A stretch of DNA of 64,000 nucleotides from Kistimonas sp964291485 (GTDB taxonomy: Bacteria; Pseudomonadota; Gammaproteobacteria; Pseudomonadales; Endozoicomonadaceae), in the NCBI GenBank assembly GCA_964291485.2, contig OZ220224.1, forward strand, positions 124,001 through 188,000. Direction: 5' to 3'. The notes under the pieces are model-generated. The model was not told where the DNA came from. It made no database searches and saw only the letters and a list, made by a program, of their open reading frames with translations. Both the position numbers and the translations under genes were made by a program. This document shows, one piece after another, positions 35,296 to 43,792 of this stretch. Every line of letters starts with the position of its first letter. Position 1 is the first letter of the stretch.

Positions 35296-35361
35296 ATGTT
35301 TGAACAACCTCCCAGTATTGATGCGGGTACCTGCAGCTGCCGGTCGCTGGCTTTACGGTAA
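35296..35361 (+). CDS. Short upstream ORF (21 codons) ahead of the MgtE-like gene
   Basis: Begins MFEQPPSIDAG and ends with TCSCRSLALR; the ATG has a good ribosome binding site (AATAAGGAAACACCC). It ends 101 bases before the start of the MgtE-type transporter gene. An early Glu with a Pro-Pro pair and an Asp recalls the MgtL leader of Salmonella (Pro- and acid-rich), where Mg2+-sensitive translation controls mgtA. This parallel is inference from a short sequence. Nothing else was found in 35127-35462 apart from likely promoters for the divergent genes. Confidence 0.4.
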   Translation: MFEQPPSIDAGTCSCRSLALR

Positions 35362-35462
35362 GACACGTCTTTTGCACTTTCTTTCCTGTCCCTGCGCCGC
35401 CCTGTGATCTTCCCGCCTGAAAAACACGTTGCCTGAATCAAACCTGATCGGTGGGAATTTTT

Positions 35463-36137
35463 ATGCTGAACAACAAGCCTCTGCTGCAACCGGCAGACAC
35501 AACCCTGTCTGCCACCCTGACAGAATCTCAATACCCGAATCGCGACGACGCCTGTACGGCCGTGCCTGCTGGCTACCTGACGACGTCTGTTTGGGGCCAT
35601 TTCTCCAGCCGGGTGCACTGGATGGTGATGCTGACACTATTCGGGTTTCTCTCTGGCTACATTATCAGTCGTTATGAAGATGCCCTGTCGTCGTTATTGA
35701 TACTCACTATTTATATGCCAATGATCGCTGACAGTGGTGGCAATGCCGGTAGTCAGGCGGCAACGGTCATTATCCGCGCCATGGCGGTGGGGGAATTGGG
35801 ACGTGGGACGGCCCTGCAGATTCTCTGGAAGGAGTGCCGTGTCGCCGCGATGATGGCGATGGTCATTGCCGGTCTGGCATTTTTGAAAGTAGCGCTGCTC
35901 ACATCGGCTGCTGATCTGCCCAGTGACCTGACCTTGCTGCGGGTCGGTAGCGTGATTGCTTTGGCGCTGGCAGTACAGGTTATCTTCTCAACGCTGACCG
36001 GTGCACTGGTTCCACTGGCAGCTCGTCGTTTATCGCTGGATCCTGCGGTACTGGCCAGCCCGATGTTGACGTCGCTGGTGGATATCTCGGGAATGCTGAT
36101 TTACTTCGGCCTGGCAACGCGGTTACTGGGTTTGTAA
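35463..36137 (+). CDS. MgtE-type divalent cation transporter, membrane domain only
   Basis: 224 residues from MLNNKPLLQ. Matches only the C-terminal channel domain of MgtE: TM1 (WMVMLTLFGFLSGYIISRYEDALSSLL), signature PMIADSGGNAGSQAATVIIRAMAVGE, TM3-5 and the closing LTSLVDISGMLIYFGLA, with the conserved Asp. The N domain and CBS pair that gate Mg2+ flux in full MgtE (~450 residues) are absent, and the upstream 330 bases show no remnant of them, so it is more likely a stand-alone membrane-domain paralogue than a truncated gene. Such halves probably dimerise. GGTGGGAATTTTT precedes the ATG; a short upstream ORF may regulate it. Confidence 0.8.
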   Translation: MLNNKPLLQPADTTLSATLTESQYPNRDDACTAVPAGYLTTSVWGHFSSRVHWMVMLTLFGFLSGYIISRYEDALSSLLILTIYMPMIADSGGNAGSQAATVIIRAMAVGELGRGTALQILWKECRVAAMMAMVIAGLAFLKVALLTSAADLPSDLTLLRVGSVIALALAVQVIFSTLTGALVPLAARRLSLDPAVLASPMLTSLVDISGMLIYFGLATRLLGL

Positions 36138-36232
36138 CAACAGACCATGGGTATGACTGTGATCATGAAGAGAAACAACCGCCAGCATAAGTAGCTGGCG
36201 GTTGTGGATCGGACTGGTGAATCTATCGGAGA

Positions 36233-37225
36233 TTATTTAGGTATGGAGACGTTTACCGGAGGCAGCGTCATGGCCGGAGCAATCGCCGGTTTCCGGAGCA
36301 GCGAAAAACTGATGGAAGCACCCAATACCGAGGCGATGACCAGCAGGGATACCGGCGTCGGAATCGCCCACGCGGTATCCAGCAGCAGCATCTTCACACC
36401 CACAAAGCTCAGCATGACGGCAAGGCCATAGTTCAGGTAATGGAAGCGATCCATCAGGCTTTCCAGTACGAAGAACAACGAACGCAGGCCCAGCAATGCC
36501 ATCACGTTGGCGGTATAGACCAGGAACGGGTCGGTGGTAACAGCGAAGATCGCCGGAATCGAGTCAATGGCAAACATCAGGTCACTGAGTTCTACGACCA
36601 GGACAACCAGTAGCAACGGTGTTGCCATCCAGCGGCCATGTTCCCGTACCCAGAACGCGGCGCCACGGAAACTATCGGTCATTGGTAGACGACGCGACAA
36701 AGCCTTCAGCCAGCGGCTGTTGCTGATGTCGTTGCTTTCGTCATTTTTGTGCATGGCCATCTTGATGCCGGTAAAGATCAACAGGACACCGAAGACGTAC
36801 AGCAACCAGTGGTAACGGGCGATCAGGGCACTACCGGCCAGGATCATGATGCCCCGCATCACCAGTGCACCGACGACGCCGTAGAACAATACCTTGTGCT
36901 GGTAGGCACGGGGTACGGCAAAGGCGCTGAAGATCATGGCGAAGACAAACAGGTTGTCGATACTCAGGGATTTCTCAATCAGGTAACCGGTGGCAAACGC
37001 CAGGGCTGCTTCATGACTGGACAGTGTGCTTTCCGGTGCAAGCGTTCCCCAGAACAAGAAAATAATCAGGTTGAAGACGACGGCCATGGCGACCCAGACG
37101 GCGCTCCACCCCAGCGCATGGCGGAGGGAGACCTCCTTGTTGTCACGGTGGAGGTACAGGTCAAGGGCAAGCATGGCCAGGACAAACACGTTAAAGCCGA
37201 TAATCGGCCAGGAATGGTTCAGCAC
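36233..37225 (-). CDS. TerC-family membrane protein (Alx-like), manganese exporter candidate
   Basis: 330 residues with about nine membrane segments. TerC motifs: LDLYLHRDNKEVSLRHALGWSAVWV, EKSLSIDNLFVFAMIF, VVLVVELSDLMFAIDSIPAIFAVT and ENxxALLGLRSLFF-like ANVMALLGLRSLFFVLE; the acidic DN, E/D and DS positions are the metal sites. Alx of E. coli, the closest known relative, is controlled by a yybP-ykoY riboswitch and exports Mn2+; here too a riboswitch of that class lies just upstream. GTG start at 37225 with GGAG seven bases before it; no other start fits the N-terminal alignment. Monocistronic, with a gap and a convergent mgtE-like gene downstream. Confidence 0.9.
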   Translation of the reverse strand: MLNHSWPIIGFNVFVLAMLALDLYLHRDNKEVSLRHALGWSAVWVAMAVVFNLIIFLFWGTLAPESTLSSHEAALAFATGYLIEKSLSIDNLFVFAMIFSAFAVPRAYQHKVLFYGVVGALVMRGIMILAGSALIARYHWLLYVFGVLLIFTGIKMAMHKNDESNDISNSRWLKALSRRLPMTDSFRGAAFWVREHGRWMATPLLLVVLVVELSDLMFAIDSIPAIFAVTTDPFLVYTANVMALLGLRSLFFVLESLMDRFHYLNYGLAVMLSFVGVKMLLLDTAWAIPTPVSLLVIASVLGASISFSLLRKPAIAPAMTLPPVNVSIPK

Positions 37226-37280
37226 GGTATAGCTCCGTCAAAATCCAGCGCGCACGAAATTGCGCACTATGGCTAGTGTG

Positions 37281-37380
37281 GTGCTGGTCTCGTCAAAGCT
37301 TGTGAGGCTCAACCGTTGCCGGGATTGCTCCGTGTTGACGACAACGGTCCCACTTGAGGCGGGCGACTACTCCCCAACGA
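37281..37380 (-). promoter_or_regulatory. yybP-ykoY manganese riboswitch
   Basis: On the - strand the leader contains GUUGGGGAGUAG (37367-37378) and GACGAGACCAGC about 90 bases later (ending 37281). These are the two conserved loops of the Mn2+-sensing yybP-ykoY riboswitch (consensus GGGGAGUAGC and CAAGACC/GAGACC). The flanks GUUGG and CCAGC close helix P1. Length (~100 nt), position (56 nt before the gene) and the TerC/Alx-type gene all match known members. Mn2+ is expected to turn expression on. Confidence 0.85.
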
Positions 37381-37715
37381 CGCGTATTAGTGACAGTCGA
37401 AGACTGCGGTCAGTTTGGGTTGTGGTTAAGGCTATCTGCGGTTTCTGATCCTGATAATGGCGTCGTACTGCTTATCCATGGGGTTCAGGGACAGACACGA
37501 CATACGAACAGGCAGGTGTTGGCCTGCGGTGCGGTAGTTCAGTGGATCGCGATTGAACGTGATGTTCACTCAGGTAATGCTCATATCAATAAGACACTGG
37601 CAATCTAAGGGCAAGGTGTGGGTGAAGTCAATGCGTATTTTGTCTTCGAAGAGTGATGGCTTTTCACGGGTGGCCATGGCCGCAGCAAGATAGCAGCCAT
37701 GGTGGGTGAGGAGGA
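37381..37715. other. Interval between the riboswitch and the Bcr/CflA gene
   Basis: Contains the promoter of the TerC leader RNA (on the - strand, not precisely located) and the 3' end of the bcr transcript. No gene is supported. Confidence 0.4.
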
Positions 37716-38915
37716 TTAACCTGTGACGGGTTCTACATGGCCAGTGCTGCTTTTTGGCTCTTTGCTCATGACCGTGACCAGGCAGGCGAAGAGAGCCATC
37801 GCCAGCATCAGGATGGCGAGCATCAGCCGGTGTCCGATTGGTGTGGCCTGGGCAAGAATGCTGATCAGTGCCGCCCCCAGCATCTGGATACAAACCAGCA
37901 GGGCGGAGGCTGTGCCGGCGATATGAGGGAAGTCAGCCAGTGCGCGGCTGGTGGCGGCGCCCAGTAGCCAGGCGAACCCGCAACAGGCAATCATCACCGG
38001 CACCATAAACGACCAGGCTGTGTGAATATGCAGCCAGTAACCGCCGGCCATTAAAGTGGCGCCGGTCAGCATCATCAGGCTACCGATAATCATGCAGCCT
38101 GATTCTCCGAGCAGGAACATGCTGCGTCCGGCGGCAAAACTGCCGGCCATGATCACAAGGGCGTTGGCGCCAAACAGTAAGGCGAACTCTGTCGTTGAAA
38201 TCCCCATGGTGCTGATCAGAACCTGTGGGGCAAACGAAACATAGCTGAGAATCACCGCCATCGCGCCCATGCAGCAGAGACTGTTCAGCACGAAGGCACG
38301 GTGTCCCAGCAGTTCACGATAACTGGCCACTAATCTGAATGGACGCTGACTGGTTTGATCCGGTCGGGTTTCCGGCAGTTTCACCGTGACCAGAGCCAGG
38401 CTGGCGAGTGCAAACAGCGCAAGAAACACAAAATTTGCCTGCCAACTGAAAGCGGCCGCCAGTGCGCCACCCAGGCTGGGGGCGAGGGCTGGTGCGATGT
38501 TCAGGGCGCCATTCAGGTAGCTGTAGGCCTGTGCTGCTTCTCGGGGAGGCAGTCTGTCGCGTACCACGGCAAACGCAACGGTGGTCGTACAACAGGCGCT
38601 GGCGCCCTGCAGCATGCGAAGGATGATCAGTTGGTCGATCGTCTGACAGAGAATAATCAGCAGGGAGCTGATCATGTACATCACGATGCCGACCATGGCG
38701 ATAGGGCGTCGCCCGAAGCGGTCTGTTAGTGGTCCGGCGGCCAGCTGACCCAGTCCCATGCTCAGGATGAACAGGCTGAGCGTATACTGGACCTTGTCAG
38801 CGGTGGTATTGAAATACTCAATGATGGTGTTGAAAGAAGGCAGGTAAATATCCACCCCCAGCGGGCTGAACAGCACGAGCAGAATCAGCACGCCCATTAA
38901 ACTGCGTTGTGGCAA
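37716..38915 (-). CDS. Bcr/CflA family multidrug efflux MFS transporter
   Basis: 399 residues, twelve membrane helices. Features of this 12-TMS drug:proton antiporter group: LGVDIYLPSFNTIIEYFNTTADKVQYTLSLFILSMGLGQLAAGPLTDRFGRRP (antiporter motif with loop 2-3 GPLTDRFGRRP), then GASACCTTTVAFAVVRDRL at motif C. Substrates in relatives include bicyclomycin, chloramphenicol and sulfonamides; the substrate here is unknown. Divergently transcribed from a LysR regulator whose gene starts 118 bases away, an arrangement that usually means the regulator controls the pump. Confidence 0.9.
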   Translation of the reverse strand: MPQRSLMGVLILLVLFSPLGVDIYLPSFNTIIEYFNTTADKVQYTLSLFILSMGLGQLAAGPLTDRFGRRPIAMVGIVMYMISSLLIILCQTIDQLIILRMLQGASACCTTTVAFAVVRDRLPPREAAQAYSYLNGALNIAPALAPSLGGALAAAFSWQANFVFLALFALASLALVTVKLPETRPDQTSQRPFRLVASYRELLGHRAFVLNSLCCMGAMAVILSYVSFAPQVLISTMGISTTEFALLFGANALVIMAGSFAAGRSMFLLGESGCMIIGSLMMLTGATLMAGGYWLHIHTAWSFMVPVMIACCGFAWLLGAATSRALADFPHIAGTASALLVCIQMLGAALISILAQATPIGHRLMLAILMLAMALFACLVTVMSKEPKSSTGHVEPVTG

Positions 38916-39033
38916 GGAAGTCTCCAGGGAATATAAGGCGAACGTCTTTTATTACCGGGAATGATACGATCGCTATGATATTAATCCCAATGAAATTACC
39001 TGTCGTCGTGTTTTCCATTTTGGAATAGTTGTC

Positions 39034-40002
39034 ATGACCCTGGATCGTCTGTTCCGCCTTGATTTGAAATTGCTGGTTGGCTTCATTGCGCTGCTGGAAG
39101 AACGCAGCGCCAGCCGGGCGGCATTGCGCCTGCATCTGAGCCAGTCGGCGATCAGCAAGTTGCTGGGTCGGCTGCGAGAGCTGTTCGACGACCCGCTGTT
39201 TGTTCGCGTTCCCCACGGTTTGGAGCCGACACCACGGGCCATTCAATTGGAAGGCGGTGTCAGGCTGGCGCTGCGGCAGCTGATGACGGCTGTCGAACCG
39301 GAAACCTTTTCACCGGAACACTCCCAGCGGCACTTCATGCTGGCGAGCATTGGCAGCGCTTACCCGGTGTTGCTGACCGGTTTGTTTGGCCGTATCCAGA
39401 CGCTGGCGCCCGGGGTGACGATGAATTGCTATGACTGGCAGCCGGACTCCATTAACCAACTCCAGCAGGGACGGATTGAACTGGCGGTGATTGCCAAGGA
39501 AGTGACGGACAACCCGACCTATGGCACGTCGGGCTTACCCCGATCCCTGCGCTATCGAGAACTGGCACAAGACTGCAACGTCTGCCTGATGCGTAAGGGG
39601 CACCCTGTGCTGTCAGGCAAGGCGTGGGATCTGGCGACGTATCTCAGCCAGTCCCATGTCCAGGTTTACTGCGAAGGCCGGGATTACTGGCTGCTGGACT
39701 ACCGCCTCGACCAGATGAATCTTCGACGTAATATCACCGTAAGGGTGCCAGACTTCCATGCCGCATTGAGTATCTGTGAACACAGTGACCTGATCTTCAC
39801 GGCGCTGAATCTGTTTGCCGGTGAAGTCCTGAAGCACCATGCGGTGGTGCGACACCCGCTGCCGTTTTCCCTGGAACCAGTGACGTATCTGCTGGTCTGG
39901 CATGAGCGGTATGACAATGACAGCGCCCATATCTGGCTGAGAGAGCGCATCATGGAGCATGTCCGTTCTCGAATGACACCGGAAGTCTGCGAACCTCTCT
40001 AG
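39034..40002 (+). CDS. LysR-family transcriptional regulator
   Basis: 322 residues. N-terminal winged helix-turn-helix (DLKLLVGFIALLEERSASRAALRLHLSQSAISKLLGRLRELFDDPLFVR). C-terminal periplasmic-binding-like effector domain with residues for a small ligand. Divergent from the Bcr/CflA pump gene, hence a likely activator or repressor of it, binding in the 118-base gap 38916-39033. Confidence 0.9.
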   Translation: MTLDRLFRLDLKLLVGFIALLEERSASRAALRLHLSQSAISKLLGRLRELFDDPLFVRVPHGLEPTPRAIQLEGGVRLALRQLMTAVEPETFSPEHSQRHFMLASIGSAYPVLLTGLFGRIQTLAPGVTMNCYDWQPDSINQLQQGRIELAVIAKEVTDNPTYGTSGLPRSLRYRELAQDCNVCLMRKGHPVLSGKAWDLATYLSQSHVQVYCEGRDYWLLDYRLDQMNLRRNITVRVPDFHAALSICEHSDLIFTALNLFAGEVLKHHAVVRHPLPFSLEPVTYLLVWHERYDNDSAHIWLRERIMEHVRSRMTPEVCEPL

Positions 40003-40090
40003 CGCCTTGTTGTCATCGGGTGATGGCATTATCCTGTCAGCTCCTGATCATGGCTATTATCAGGCCAGATCGGCGATATTGACCTTAAAA

Positions 40091-40543
40091 ATGGATCATT
40101 TCCTCACCATGACTGACTGTTGCACGGACGAGCGTTACCGGAATATCCCTGCCGACCTGCTCGATGAACTGGGCAATGTGTTTGCCCTGATTCCAAAGGC
40201 CGCCCGCGGACCGATCAACATGCTGCGCTATGGGCCGGGCTTGATGAAGGATATGAATGCCTGTCAGGAGCCATTGGCAGATTGGCTGGCGCAGTTTTCT
40301 GAGAATGAGCGGGACGAGGCGGCGGCACACGTGATCTCGCAGGCTATTCAGTCAAAATCCATGGATCGCAAAAGTATATTGTCCATCCGTAAGCTGTTTC
40401 TTGGTGCCACTGAGGAAAAAAACAAGGATATGAGCCGCAAGGTCGAAAAGACGATTCTGGGTCATGAAATCCGGATTGATTGTTCGCTACAGGCGGTGGG
40501 TGAAGGATTAAAACAGGCGCTCGATAGCCTGTCGATAGCGTAA
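40091..40543 (+). CDS. Hypothetical soluble protein
   Basis: 150 residues from MDHFLTMTDCC; an in-frame TTG at 40007 would add 28 residues of poor coding quality. No membrane segment, no known motif; composition is helical and charged (ELGNVFALIPKAARGPINMLRYG and SRKVEKTILGHEIRIDCSLQAVGEGLKQALDSL). Follows the LysR gene by about 90 bases on the same strand. I do not recognise a family. Confidence 0.5.
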   Translation: MDHFLTMTDCCTDERYRNIPADLLDELGNVFALIPKAARGPINMLRYGPGLMKDMNACQEPLADWLAQFSENERDEAAAHVISQAIQSKSMDRKSILSIRKLFLGATEEKNKDMSRKVEKTILGHEIRIDCSLQAVGEGLKQALDSLSIA

Positions 40544-40692
40544 TGCAGGTATGTGATTTCATAAATTCAGGGAGTCATAGCGTATAGAAGCGAGTTGTTA
40601 GCGAATAAGGACAATGCTGTCAGTGATTCTGATAAATCGTATATGGCAGACTTCAGCGTGGAATCTAGGGAATGGTCTAAAAGGAATTTGGA

Positions 40693-42843
40693 ATGTCTCT
40701 AAGCAGCGCTAACTCTATGGAATCTTCTACGCCTGTCACTCAGTTACCAGCTTTTACTGCTGAGTCTGGATCTGCTACTAACTCAAGCCTGCCCGCTCGA
40801 CAGGCAGGGCGAGATGTAGTTGTTGTTGACGAACAGGCGGAATCGCCTACCTTGGCTCAGCCACCGGGTCCATGGCAAGCATTTAAAAACAGATTCAGTA
40901 CTTTCAGAGAGCGAGTACGGGCGGTTTCTGTTAAAGAGACTTTTAACAATCTTCTCAGACCCAGACCTGAGAATCCTGTTGATGTCCCCCCTGATACAAC
41001 GGACGAGGTTGAACAGTCAGATCCTCTTCAAGATGCTCTGATTGACGAACTTGATAATGAAGAAAATGCGGACGCATCGACAGAGCATGATTCGGATTTA
41101 GAGTCTGTATTGGGCCCGTTGGAGGGGGGAGGCTCTTCGCGTTCCAGTACGACCTCTGAAGCTTCCCAAGACCCGGTATTGGTAGACAGTGAGGCTGTTC
41201 TTCAGAATTCGGAACCACAAGTCCTATCAACAAACCCGGAACCCGAAGTGCTATCAAGTCCGGAGCCACAATTACCATCAGATGATGTCGGTCCGAGTGA
41301 GCTTCCGGTGGAATCTGAGAATGTAACAATACCCAATCGACAAGAGGAACAAGTCCCTGAACCCAGTTCAGAGCATGTATTGGATACGCCCGCTGTAGAG
41401 GAGGAGTCAGAGGCTCCGCAGGTCGATAGAGATATTACCTCACCTTATCCTCGTTCATTTCAGCAATATACCGGACGCGCTGCTTTACCCCGAGTGGATA
41501 ATGCTCAAAGGAGGTTCAGGCCAGAAGGGCCTGCACTTCCGACGATTCCTGAAGAAACCAGCGATACCACGCCTGATCAGCCGGTAAACAATACGCTTTG
41601 GATGCGATTGAAATCTACGATGGAATGTTTGAAAGATGTTATTGAGCGTCTTGTTACCCAGTTTTTTGATTGTTTTCGTTTCTCCAGACCGCATAGAGAA
41701 GATGATAACGAAAGTGATGATGGCAGTGAGGTGAGAGATGATGATATTGAGTCAATTCTGAGTGTTCTTGAGCACTTTGATCCTGATTCGCTAGAAGAAT
41801 TCGAGCCTCCTTGGGCTGAGGAGGGCCTCTCATCCTGCCTTGCTGAACGTGTTGATGGCTCTTCAGCTACCAGCGCCATGGATGCTGACGCCAGACAGCC
41901 GAGCGATCAACGTCTCAATGATGTGGTTGAATTGAATCCGGCTACGTTGCAAGCCACTATGCAACCTGCTGAAAGTGCGGGTCCGAGCTCTGGTTTGTCT
42001 GCTGCGCCTGTTTCAGCGGATTCTCAAGCAACACAAAACATTCGTACATTGCCACAGGTCAGGCGTAATCATGCTGATGATGGTTCAGGCATAAATCCCT
42101 TACCTTCGACTTCCCGCCCATCTCAAGCAACACAAAACATTCGTACATTGCCACAGGTCAGGCGTAATCATGCTGATGATGGTTCAGGCATAAATCCCTT
42201 ACCTTCGACTTCCCGCCAATCAGTTAATCGACGACATATACCGAAAAACAAGATCAGACGGTTTCTTAACGCATTGCCGGAAGAACTGAGTGAATCTGTA
42301 GATAATACTCAAAGGGCTGCCGAGGCGTATTTTGCTGATGTTGTCCGGCTTAACCAGTATTTTGATCATGCAAACACATTGGGCTGGAGAAGTAGGAAAA
42401 CATATGCAAGGGACACCATTCAGCCACTTGTGGAGCGCATGAATGCTCAGGCAACTGTTTTCAAAGAACGTTCGGATAATATGTTCCGCACATTAAAGAT
42501 AGGTAGTAAGGAATATAAAAATCACATTCTTGATATAATTCTGACATCAGTATTACAGCAAGTAAGCTTGGATCAGGAAACATTGGAATTCTTCATTGGG
42601 TATATCCAAGACTATATAAACAATAACGACGATTTGGATGAAACCCGTAGTGTCAATTTGGATATGACCATCAAAGAGGCATTTGGTGCGGGTGTTGCTA
42701 ATCGGGTTGCAGGGGCGTTAGCTGCAAGGATGCTTCCAGATTTCCCTCATTTCAGATTGAAGATTGATTGTACTTACGGGACACTGCTTGATGTTCTTGA
42801 TAGATGCCTGGAGCAACCACGAAGGGCGAATCATCAGCGATAA
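40693..42843 (+). CDS. Large acidic, low-complexity hypothetical protein; candidate effector
   Basis: 716 residues, no signal peptide or membrane helix. Residues 1-~270 are Ser/Glu/Pro/Asp-rich and disordered, with near-repeats such as EPQVL and EPEVLSSPEPQLPSDD. A short helix-rich region (WMRLKSTMECLKDVIERLVTQFFDCF) follows, then an acidic stretch (EDDNESDDGSEVRDDD). Next come two perfect copies of a 33-residue unit (SQATQNIRTLPQVRRN...), and finally an ordered helical C-terminal domain (~520-716). AAGGAATTTGGA before the ATG is a good ribosome binding site. Composition is more AT-rich than the neighbours. No known family; the layout resembles host-directed effectors, which is inference. Confidence 0.6.
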   Translation: MSLSSANSMESSTPVTQLPAFTAESGSATNSSLPARQAGRDVVVVDEQAESPTLAQPPGPWQAFKNRFSTFRERVRAVSVKETFNNLLRPRPENPVDVPPDTTDEVEQSDPLQDALIDELDNEENADASTEHDSDLESVLGPLEGGGSSRSSTTSEASQDPVLVDSEAVLQNSEPQVLSTNPEPEVLSSPEPQLPSDDVGPSELPVESENVTIPNRQEEQVPEPSSEHVLDTPAVEEESEAPQVDRDITSPYPRSFQQYTGRAALPRVDNAQRRFRPEGPALPTIPEETSDTTPDQPVNNTLWMRLKSTMECLKDVIERLVTQFFDCFRFSRPHREDDNESDDGSEVRDDDIESILSVLEHFDPDSLEEFEPPWAEEGLSSCLAERVDGSSATSAMDADARQPSDQRLNDVVELNPATLQATMQPAESAGPSSGLSAAPVSADSQATQNIRTLPQVRRNHADDGSGINPLPSTSRPSQATQNIRTLPQVRRNHADDGSGINPLPSTSRQSVNRRHIPKNKIRRFLNALPEELSESVDNTQRAAEAYFADVVRLNQYFDHANTLGWRSRKTYARDTIQPLVERMNAQATVFKERSDNMFRTLKIGSKEYKNHILDIILTSVLQQVSLDQETLEFFIGYIQDYINNNDDLDETRSVNLDMTIKEAFGAGVANRVAGALAARMLPDFPHFRLKIDCTYGTLLDVLDRCLEQPRRANHQR
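42022..42217 (+). repeat. Perfect tandem duplication within the 716-residue gene
   Basis: Two copies of a 99-base unit (42022-42118 and 42121-42217) with 97 identical bases. Each encodes SQATQNIRTLPQVRRN followed by HADDGSGINPLPSTSR. The reading frame is kept. Total identity at synonymous sites implies a very recent duplication. Confidence 0.95.
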
Positions 42844-42916
42844 TTGATCAACACCCTGGGAGTGAGAATCAACAGTGCACAAGACTTGTCCTCCCGCAGA
42901 TCATAAAAGATCTGCC

Positions 42917-43579
42917 ATGATAGCAATGGTATTGGGAGCAACAGGGGCAACGGGGCGTATTTTGATGGAGCGCCTTCTGGCAAGTGACGTCTATCACAGG
43001 GTGATCGTCATTCATTATCGTCCCACACCATGGGCAATGCATCCCAAGGTGACTGAACAGATCGTATCGCTGGATCAATTAGAGGCGCTCGACTGCGAAA
43101 CATCGGTTGATGAAGTGTTCTGCTGCCTGGGTACGACGATACGTCGTGCAGGCAGTCGGGCGGCCTTTCGACAGGTTGATCAGGATTATGTGATAGCCAT
43201 TGCTCAGTGGATTTATAGCAACAAGCAACCTCGTCTGCATCTGATCAGCGCGTATGGCGCCAATCCCCAATCCCGCGCCTTTTATATGCGAGTGAAGGGC
43301 GAAGTGGAAGAATCGCTGAAAACCATGGGATTGGCATCGCTGGTGATTTACCAGCCTTCCCTGCTTCATGGTGAACGGGATGAATTTAGGCCAGCTGAGC
43401 GGATAGGATTTTATGCCCTGTCAGTACTGGCTTGTCTTCCTCTGGCGGCGGTTAGACAGTACCGGCCGACACGCATCCGTGCCTTGGCTGAGGCGATGTT
43501 CCAGCATTCTCTAAAAGAGCGAAAAGCGCTCACTGTGCTAAAGCCCGATGATATCGCGGTGTTTGAAACAACAGCCTGA
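42917..43579 (+). CDS. NAD(P)-binding atypical SDR/epimerase-like protein
   Basis: 220 residues from MIAMVLGATGATGRILMERLL, the Rossmann nucleotide loop (GATGATG). Then CLGTTIRRAGSRAAFRQVDQDYV and LHLISAYGANPQSRAFYMRVKGEVEESL, where Tyr and Lys fit the HTATIP2/YbjT-like group, and IYQPSLLHGERDEFRPAER. Probable oxidoreductase or regulator with NADP; substrate unknown. A perfect hairpin (GCAGATC/GATCTGC, 42896-42915) abuts this ATG and hides any ribosome binding site; a GTG at 42875 with GGGAG upstream would add 14 non-conserved residues. Confidence 0.75.
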   Translation: MIAMVLGATGATGRILMERLLASDVYHRVIVIHYRPTPWAMHPKVTEQIVSLDQLEALDCETSVDEVFCCLGTTIRRAGSRAAFRQVDQDYVIAIAQWIYSNKQPRLHLISAYGANPQSRAFYMRVKGEVEESLKTMGLASLVIYQPSLLHGERDEFRPAERIGFYALSVLACLPLAAVRQYRPTRIRALAEAMFQHSLKERKALTVLKPDDIAVFETTA

Positions 43580-43599
43580 CTGGCTAAGCGAGCGTGTGA

Positions 43600-43782
43600 T
43601 TAGCCGCCGAACACTTCCATCAGGAGTCGCCCAACCAGCAGGATAAAAACCAGAATCATAATGATGCTGGACATCCTGCTTTGCGCTTCTGCCGATACAG
43701 GCTTGGCATATTTTTCCAGTACCATCACCAATACGCCCAGCACAGCGAAGAGAACCAGAAGGATTGTCAGCAGGTTGGTCAT
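43600..43782 (-). CDS. Small membrane protein
   Basis: 60 residues from MTNLLTILLVLFAVLGVLVMVLEKYAKP to GRLLMEVFGG: two membrane helices joined by a short basic-polar turn (EKYAKPVSAEAQSRM). ATG at 43782 has AAGGAATCCGCG ahead; the longer frame runs into the Tag gene. It lies 11 bases after the tag-like gene stop and is probably co-transcribed. No function known. Confidence 0.65.
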   Translation of the reverse strand: MTNLLTILLVLFAVLGVLVMVLEKYAKPVSAEAQSRMSSIIMILVFILLVGRLLMEVFGG

Positions 43783-43792
43783 CGCGGATTCC

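Noticed and set aside
42022..42217. Short direct repeats that could be a CRISPR array
   Set aside because: Only two copies of 97 bases with no unique spacers, inside a continuous reading frame; a tandem gene duplication.
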